Assembly: GCA_009699765.1 (NCBI GenBank)
Contig: WLNN01000027.1
Span: 1 to 11,844, forward strand
DNA: 11,844 nucleotides
Reading direction: 5' to 3'
DNA from: Actinomycetota bacterium
Lineage (GTDB): Bacteria > Actinomycetota > Actinomycetes > Nanopelagicales > Nanopelagicaceae
The first letter of the stretch is position 1. Every line of letters starts with the position of its first letter. A program made the position numbers and the translations under genes. Below are positions 8,169 through 11,844 of the stretch, piece by piece. The notes below the pieces were generated by a model, which worked only from the letters and a program-made list of their open reading frames with translations, searched no databases and was not told the DNA's origin.

Positions 8169-8196
8169 TCATATGAGCTACTTCTATCAACCCCCT
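8163..8196 (+). promoter_or_regulatory. Inverted repeat that can hide the ribosome binding site of the 8173 gene
   Basis: AGGGGGT (8163-8169) and ACCCCCT (8190-8196) are exact reverse complements 20 nt apart. In mRNA the 7-bp GC-rich stem would bury the ribosome binding site and place the ATG (8173-8175) in the loop. A ribosome terminating at the upstream TAA (8160-8162) would cover the left arm and melt it. This predicts translational coupling of the small gene to the large one. The pairing is seen in sequence; the function is inference. Confidence 0.5.
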
Positions 8197-8832
8197 AATC
8201 CCGACGAATACCATAATGGGTTTAGCGAAAACGATACTCCTAGAAATTCTCGCCTGAAATTAAATGTGGGAATTTTTCTCGTTGTATTTGGACTTCTTGC
8301 TACTTCGGTTGCGGCAAATATCTCTCTCGGTGGCACAAATCGTCAGAAAGAATTTGGTCAAGGTATTTATCAAATTAAAGCATGCGATCAATGGGTTGGC
8401 ATTGGGCTAACAAGCGGTCAAGGCGCACAGAATACTTATGTAGCGAATGTGCGCTTGATTGGCCTAGATCCTCGTTTGTGTAAAGGCACAATTTTTAGAA
8501 TTAAGTTTTTTGCAACCGGAAGCACGACTGCGCTTCCCATGTATCTCGGTGCAGGAACAACCACCGCGGCCACGGACTCTGTCACTGCAACAACTTTGGT
8601 AACAAGAATCACAAATACCGCTTACACCGGTGGAACTTCTGCCGCGTACGAAGCCTGGGCGTACGACGCTGTTACTCTTATAGATCCGCAAGGGCGAGAT
8701 ATTCAATTCGGTGACCGGTATGAAATCATCGACTATGCCCCAGCAACTGCTGTGTATACGGTTATATTCACGTTACCAAAGGCTGTCGCAACTCAAGTTG
8801 CACGTATAACTATTGAAACGGCTAAGTATTAA
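8173..8832 (+). CDS. Membrane-anchored extracytoplasmic protein, partner of the large surface protein
   Basis: This 219-residue protein has no recognised enzymatic motif. Its N-terminus is polar and cytoplasmic (about 1-31). One hydrophobic segment (about 32-52, VGIFLVVFGLLATSVAANISL) acts as a signal anchor or uncleaved signal, and the rest is a Thr/Ala-rich, probably beta-stranded external domain. C71 (in KACDQW) and C103 (in DPRLCKG) could form a disulfide. The motifs SLGG, EFGQG and ACD just after the membrane segment resemble short exported proteins I recall beside large Ig-like proteins in actinobacteria; no search was possible. It starts 10 bp after the 1510-residue gene, so the two are probably one operon. 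It could anchor or assemble the larger protein. The gene is real with high confidence; its role is unknown. Confidence 0.82.
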   Translation: MSYFYQPPNPDEYHNGFSENDTPRNSRLKLNVGIFLVVFGLLATSVAANISLGGTNRQKEFGQGIYQIKACDQWVGIGLTSGQGAQNTYVANVRLIGLDPRLCKGTIFRIKFFATGSTTALPMYLGAGTTTAATDSVTATTLVTRITNTAYTGGTSAAYEAWAYDAVTLIDPQGRDIQFGDRYEIIDYAPATAVYTVIFTLPKAVATQVARITIETAKY

Positions 8833-8842
8833 TAGCTAGAAT
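8813..8842 (+). promoter_or_regulatory. Candidate leaderless promoter for the aldehyde dehydrogenase gene
   Basis: TTGAAA (8813-8818) and TAGAAT (8837-8842) are 18 bp apart. The ATG at 8850 begins 7 nt after the -10 box and no ribosome binding site is present. The transcript would start at or next to the ATG. The -35 box lies inside the end of the upstream coding region. The -10 box is followed by CACC, as at the 3615 promoter. Confidence 0.6.
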
Positions 8843-8849
8843 CACCGCC

Positions 8850-10277
8850 ATGAAGAAGCTACAGAATTTCATCAACGGCGCATCAATTGACAGTACATCG
8901 GGTGAAGTAACCACTCTCGTTAATCCTGCAACAGGTCAGCCATTTGCAACTGCTCCAAAATCGAATGCGGCAGATGTTGATCTAGCAATGAAATCGGCCA
9001 GTAACGCATTTACTGATTGGCGTGAGACAACTCCATCTGAACGCCAACGTGCATTGCTAAAGATTGCTGACGCAATTGAAGCTCGGGCAGAAGAATTTGT
9101 AGCTATCGAATCCGAAAACTGCGGAAAGCCAATTGGATTAACTGCCTCAGAGGAAGTTCCTCCTATGGTTGATCAGATTCGATTCTTCGCGGGTGCTGCT
9201 CGTAATCTTGAAGGAAAATCAGCTGGTGAATACATGCGCGGAATGACCTCATTTATCCGCCGCGAGCCAGTTGGTGTTTGCGCGCAAGTAACACCATGGA
9301 ACTATCCAATGATGATGGCGGTATGGAAATGGGCACCTGCAATCGCAGCAGGTAACACAGTTGTTCTTAAGCCAAGTGATACAACTCCAGCATCGACAGT
9401 TTTTATGGCACAGGTAATGTCAGAGTTTCTACCAGATGGCGTCATCAATGTTGTCACAGGAGAACGTCAGACAGGAGCTTTGCTGGTAGATCATGCAGCA
9501 CCTGCAATGGTTTCGATCACCGGTTCAGTTGCAGCTGGTATGGCAGTTGCTGAATCTGCAGCAAAATCTCTGAAGCGGGTGCACCTCGAGCTTGGTGGTA
9601 AGGCACCTGTCGTTGTCTTTAACGATGCTGATTTAGCGGCAGCTGCAGAAGGAATTGCTATCGCAGGTTTCTTCAACGCTGGCCAAGATTGCACGGCAGC
9701 AACTCGTGTATTGGTGCAAGAAGGCGTATATGAAGAGATGGTCAAGTTACTTGCCGATCAAGCAACTAACCAGATTGCTATGGGAATGCCATCAGAGGAT
9801 GTCTTGGTTGGTCCAGTAAATAATGCCAACCAATTCGATCGCGTCTCAGGCTTCATCTCCCGCGTTCCATCGCATGCACGTGTTGTAGCTGGCGGAAAGC
9901 CAACTGGCCTACCTGGCTTCTTCATTGCACCAACCGTGATTGCAGATCTCAAGCAGTCTGATGAGCTCATCCAATCTGAGATTTTTGGCCCAGTAATTAC
10001 CATTCAGAAGTTTAAGGATGAGGCAGAAGCTGTCGCGATGGCCAATGGCGTCGATTATGGACTGGCATCATCTATCTGGACCAAGGATCACGGGCGCGCA
10101 ATGCGTATGGCAAAGGCTTTTGACTTCGGCTGCGTCTGGATCAACACCCACATCCCGCTGGTGGCTGAGATGCCTCACGGGGGATACAAGCGAAGCGGGT
10201 ATGGCAAAGACCTCTCTAGCTACGGCTTTGAGGATTACACCCGAATCAAGCATGTGATGAGCAATATCAACGCCTGA
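8850..10277 (+). CDS. NAD(P)-dependent aldehyde dehydrogenase, gamma-aminobutyraldehyde dehydrogenase-like
   Basis: This 475-residue cytosolic enzyme is of the ALDH superfamily. The catalytic cysteine is C281 in NAGQDCTAAT, the general base E247 is in HLELGGKAP, and the oxyanion asparagine is N151 in TPWNYPMMM. Further blocks are the cofactor-binding VVLKPSDTTP, the ITGSVAAG loop, EIFGPVI and the C-terminal EMPHGGYKRSGYGKD followed by SYGFEDYTRIKHVM. The NCGKP, DQIRFFAGAAR and INTHIPLVAEMPHGG stretches closely resemble E. coli PatD (YdcW), which oxidises 4-aminobutanal to GABA in putrescine breakdown. A polyamine-binding protein gene downstream supports that role. Betaine aldehyde or another aminoaldehyde remains possible as substrate. 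The start lacks a ribosome binding site and follows a -10-like box by 7 nt. Confidence 0.9.
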   Translation: MKKLQNFINGASIDSTSGEVTTLVNPATGQPFATAPKSNAADVDLAMKSASNAFTDWRETTPSERQRALLKIADAIEARAEEFVAIESENCGKPIGLTASEEVPPMVDQIRFFAGAARNLEGKSAGEYMRGMTSFIRREPVGVCAQVTPWNYPMMMAVWKWAPAIAAGNTVVLKPSDTTPASTVFMAQVMSEFLPDGVINVVTGERQTGALLVDHAAPAMVSITGSVAAGMAVAESAAKSLKRVHLELGGKAPVVVFNDADLAAAAEGIAIAGFFNAGQDCTAATRVLVQEGVYEEMVKLLADQATNQIAMGMPSEDVLVGPVNNANQFDRVSGFISRVPSHARVVAGGKPTGLPGFFIAPTVIADLKQSDELIQSEIFGPVITIQKFKDEAEAVAMANGVDYGLASSIWTKDHGRAMRMAKAFDFGCVWINTHIPLVAEMPHGGYKRSGYGKDLSSYGFEDYTRIKHVMSNINA

Positions 10278-10305
10278 GGGCCGACTGAGAATTGGCGAAT
10301 TAGCA

Positions 10306-10389
10306 GGCAAGAAACCGGCAATTTAAGTTTGGCCTACGGGCAAATCGGTAACATAATGAGCCCTGCTAAACCGTCCCTTGTACCGGCAA
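10306..10389 (+). promoter_or_regulatory. Four GGCAA elements upstream of potD
   Basis: GGCAA occurs at 10306-10310, 10317-10321, 10339-10343 and 10385-10389, all in the same orientation. The first three start 11 and 22 bp apart, close to whole turns of the helix. The second and fourth copies extend to ACCGGCAA. Three copies flank the candidate -35 box. They could be binding sites for a regulator of polyamine uptake, but a chance cluster is not excluded. Confidence 0.3.
10329..10357 (+). promoter_or_regulatory. Possible promoter for potD
   Basis: TTGGCC (10329-10334) and CATAAT (10352-10357) are 17 bp apart. Initiation would fall near 10364 and give a leader of roughly 40 nt that includes the strong ribosome binding site. 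Both boxes match the consensus only partly. Read-through from the dehydrogenase gene is an alternative, since no terminator is visible in the 129-bp gap. Confidence 0.35.
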
Positions 10390-10391
10390 AT

Positions 10392-10399
10392 AAAAGGAG
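10392..10399 (+). promoter_or_regulatory. Ribosome binding site that sets the potD start
   Basis: AAAAGGAG lies 7 nt before the ATG at 10407 and is the same octamer used by pyrH. It shows that the longer reading from a TTG at 10329 is not the real start. Confidence 0.8.
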
Positions 10400-10406
10400 C
10401 CCTCAA

Positions 10407-11594
10407 ATGGCTAATTCAACTCGCGCATCACGCCCGCCACTCTCGCAAGAAGCTCGTTCAATTCTTAATTCCCGTGTCTCGCGTCGTGCAGTTTTTGCAG
10501 GCGCTGGCGCTGTAGCTGGAGCATCTGCGCTCGCTGCATGTGGTTCGGGAGGATCAGGATCTTCTGCTGATTCAGTTCGTTGGGCTAACTGGACACTTTA
10601 TTTAGATGTTGATGATTCAGGAAAGCACTATCCAACCCTTGAAGCGTTTGAGAAGAAGTACAACCTAAAAGCAACTTACTCAGAAGATATTAATGATAAC
10701 GATGAGTTCTTCGGAAAAATCCAGGGACAGCTAAAGCTCGGTAAAGACATCGGGTATGACCTGATTACACCGACAGACTGGATGGCGGCTCGTTACATCC
10801 GTCTTGGTTACACACAAAAATTTGATGCAGCGAACATCCCAAATGCAAAGAACATCTTGCCAACTCTCGCGCACCCTTCATTTGATGCCAACCGCGAACA
10901 GTCATTAACATGGCAAGGCATTATGGGCGGAATCGGCTGGAACAAAGCTGTTAATCCAAAGGGAATGAAATCACTTGATGACCTTTGGACTCCAGCAAAT
11001 AAAGGAAAGATTGTTGTTCTCTCTGAAATGCGTGACACAATCGGAATTATTCTGATGTCACAGGGCGTCTCAATTGAAAATGTAACTGAAGCACAATTCA
11101 TGAATGCAGTTGATTTCCTTGCAAAGAAAATTAGCGATGGCTGGATTCGCGGCGTAAAGGGCAATGAGTACAAGGAAGATCTCATCTCAGGTGATGCCAC
11201 TGCTGTAATTGCATGGTCAGGCGACATGTTCCAGCTTTCAACAGAGAACGCTGGAAAGTTTGACTTCGCTATCCCAGAATCAGGCGGAACTATCTCTGGT
11301 GATAACTTCCTTATCCCTGCAACAGCAACTGCGGAGGGTAAGAAGAATGCAGAGACTCTTATCAACTACTACTACGAGCCAGCTGTGGCAGCAGAGGTTG
11401 CTGCATATGTTAACTATGTAACTCCAGTACTAGGTGCCCAGGAAGAGATGGCAAAGTTTGATGCAGAGCTTGCAAAGTCTGAGTACATCTTCCCAACCGA
11501 GAAGACAATGTCACGCTTGAATGTCTTTAAGGCGCTCACACCTACAGAGGAAACTGTTTGGACAGAGGCATTCCAAAAGGCTGCTGGTAACTAA
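10407..11594 (+). CDS. potD: Polyamine (spermidine/putrescine) ABC transporter substrate-binding lipoprotein
   Basis: This 395-residue protein would capture polyamines outside the membrane and hand them to a PotABC-type permease. The N-terminus has a twin-arginine motif SRRAVF (R26, R27), a small-residue hydrophobic stretch and a lipobox LAAC with C45. It is therefore probably exported folded by Tat and lipid-anchored. The mature part starts [11 protein letters not shown] and continues with [35 protein letters not shown] and GGIGWNKAV. The later blocks are [49 protein letters not shown] and [22 protein letters not shown]. This layout is typical of PotD/PotF. Actinobacterial members are often longer than the E. 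coli protein because of the leader. The PotA-like gene 10 bp downstream and the aminobutyraldehyde dehydrogenase upstream support polyamine use. The exact ligand cannot be read from the sequence. Confidence 0.92.
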   Translation: MANSTRASRPPLSQEARSILNSRVSRRAVFAGAGAVAGASALAACGSGGSGSSADSVRWANWTLYLDVDDSGKHYPTLEAFEKKYNLKATYSEDINDNDEFFGKIQGQLKLGKDIGYDLITPTDWMAARYIRLGYTQKFDAANIPNAKNILPTLAHPSFDANREQSLTWQGIMGGIGWNKAVNPKGMKSLDDLWTPANKGKIVVLSEMRDTIGIILMSQGVSIENVTEAQFMNAVDFLAKKISDGWIRGVKGNEYKEDLISGDATAVIAWSGDMFQLSTENAGKFDFAIPESGGTISGDNFLIPATATAEGKKNAETLINYYYEPAVAAEVAAYVNYVTPVLGAQEEMAKFDAELAKSEYIFPTEKTMSRLNVFKALTPTEETVWTEAFQKAAGN

Positions 11595-11604
11595 GTTGTC
11601 AGGT

Positions 11605-11844
11605 ATGTCTTCAGTACGCGGTGACCTTCGCTTGGAGAATGTCACAAAGAGTTACGGTGATTTCAACGCAGTTAATGATCTCTCATTAACCATTCCAGAA
11701 GGTTCATTCTTTGCATTACTTGGACCGTCTGGATGCGGAAAGACCACCACTTTGCGAATGGTTGCGGGTCTTGAAGAGCCAACAAACGGAACGATTTCAC
11801 TTGGAAGCACAGACATTACTTACACCAAGCCATATCAACGTCCA
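11605..11844 (+). CDS. potA: ABC transporter ATP-binding protein, PotA-like (5' part only)
   Basis: Eighty codons are visible before the window ends. The product would be the cytosolic ATPase powering polyamine import. It shows an A-loop aromatic (Y17 in TKSYGDF), the Walker A motif GPSGCGKTT at residues 40-48 and the following [15 protein letters not shown], all typical of the PotA/MalK class. The Q-loop, signature and Walker B lie outside the window. ATG 11605 begins 10 bp after the potD stop with only a weak AGG upstream. An in-frame TTG at 11596 would add three residues. Close spacing implies one operon with potD. The PotA assignment rests on the neighbour rather than on the visible residues. 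Confidence 0.88.
   Translation, partial: MSSVRGDLRLENVTKSYGDFNAVNDLSLTIPEGSFFALLGPSGCGKTTTLRMVAGLEEPTNGTISLGSTDITYTKPYQRP

Noticed and set aside
8122..8172. Upstream in-frame ATG for the 219-residue membrane protein
   Set aside because: It lies within the end of the 1510-residue gene without a good ribosome binding site. The ATG at 8173 has one and gives a normal polar N-terminus before the membrane segment.
8827..8834. TATTAATA palindrome before the dehydrogenase gene as an operator
   Set aside because: It is only 8 bp of AT and coincides with the upstream Tyr-stop codons. It is too short to support without conservation data.
10329..10406. Upstream extension of potD from a TTG codon
   Set aside because: It would put 26 unrelated residues before the Tat leader. 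The ATG at 10407 has a strong AAAAGGAG site with ideal spacing.
10808..11365. 185-residue open frame on the minus strand inside potD
   Set aside because: It lies entirely opposite a well-supported gene with clear family motifs. It has no recognisable domain and probably results from codon bias.

Overview
The window is a compact stretch of bacterial chromosome with every gene on the + strand. It looks like an actinobacterium of moderate, AT-leaning composition. The evidence is the order tsf-pyrH-frr-cdsA-rlmN, very short gaps, a Tat-type lipoprotein signal, and at least two genes whose start codon lies 7-9 nt after a -10-like hexamer with no ribosome binding site (leaderless style). A streamlined freshwater lineage such as Nanopelagicales (acI) would fit, but that is inference from style, not a match to any database.

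Region 1 (1-3584) is housekeeping: the 3' end of tsf (EF-Ts), pyrH (UMP kinase), frr (ribosome recycling factor), cdsA (CDP-diacylglycerol synthase) and rlmN (23S rRNA/tRNA adenine methyltransferase). These join translation, nucleotide supply and phospholipid synthesis in one probable transcription unit. The stop codons of pyrH and frr both sit in perfect inverted repeats, and cdsA and rlmN overlap by 4 bp.

Region 2 (about 3590-8832) is an accessory-type insert between housekeeping and metabolic genes. It holds a 1510-residue secreted mosaic protein and a 219-residue membrane-anchored partner 10 bp downstream. The large protein carries a signal peptide, three Cys-paired lectin-like repeats, a fibronectin III-like domain, a LamG-like jellyroll, a long glycine-rich segment, several Ig/MBG-like domains and a C-terminal IPT/TIG-like domain, with no C-terminal anchor. 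The partner's ribosome binding site can pair with its own codons 6-8, which suggests its translation depends on ribosomes finishing the large gene. This two-gene surface system is the least characterised part of the window.

Region 3 (8850-11844) is a polyamine module: a gamma-aminobutyraldehyde dehydrogenase-like enzyme with a predicted leaderless promoter, a PotD-like polyamine-binding lipoprotein with Tat and lipobox motifs, and the start of a PotA-like ABC ATPase that runs off the end. Together they suggest uptake of putrescine/spermidine and oxidation toward GABA. The 129-bp gap before potD contains four GGCAA elements around a possible promoter.

No tRNA, rRNA, CRISPR array, insertion sequence or clear intrinsic terminator was seen. 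No gene-free stretch exceeds 130 bp.
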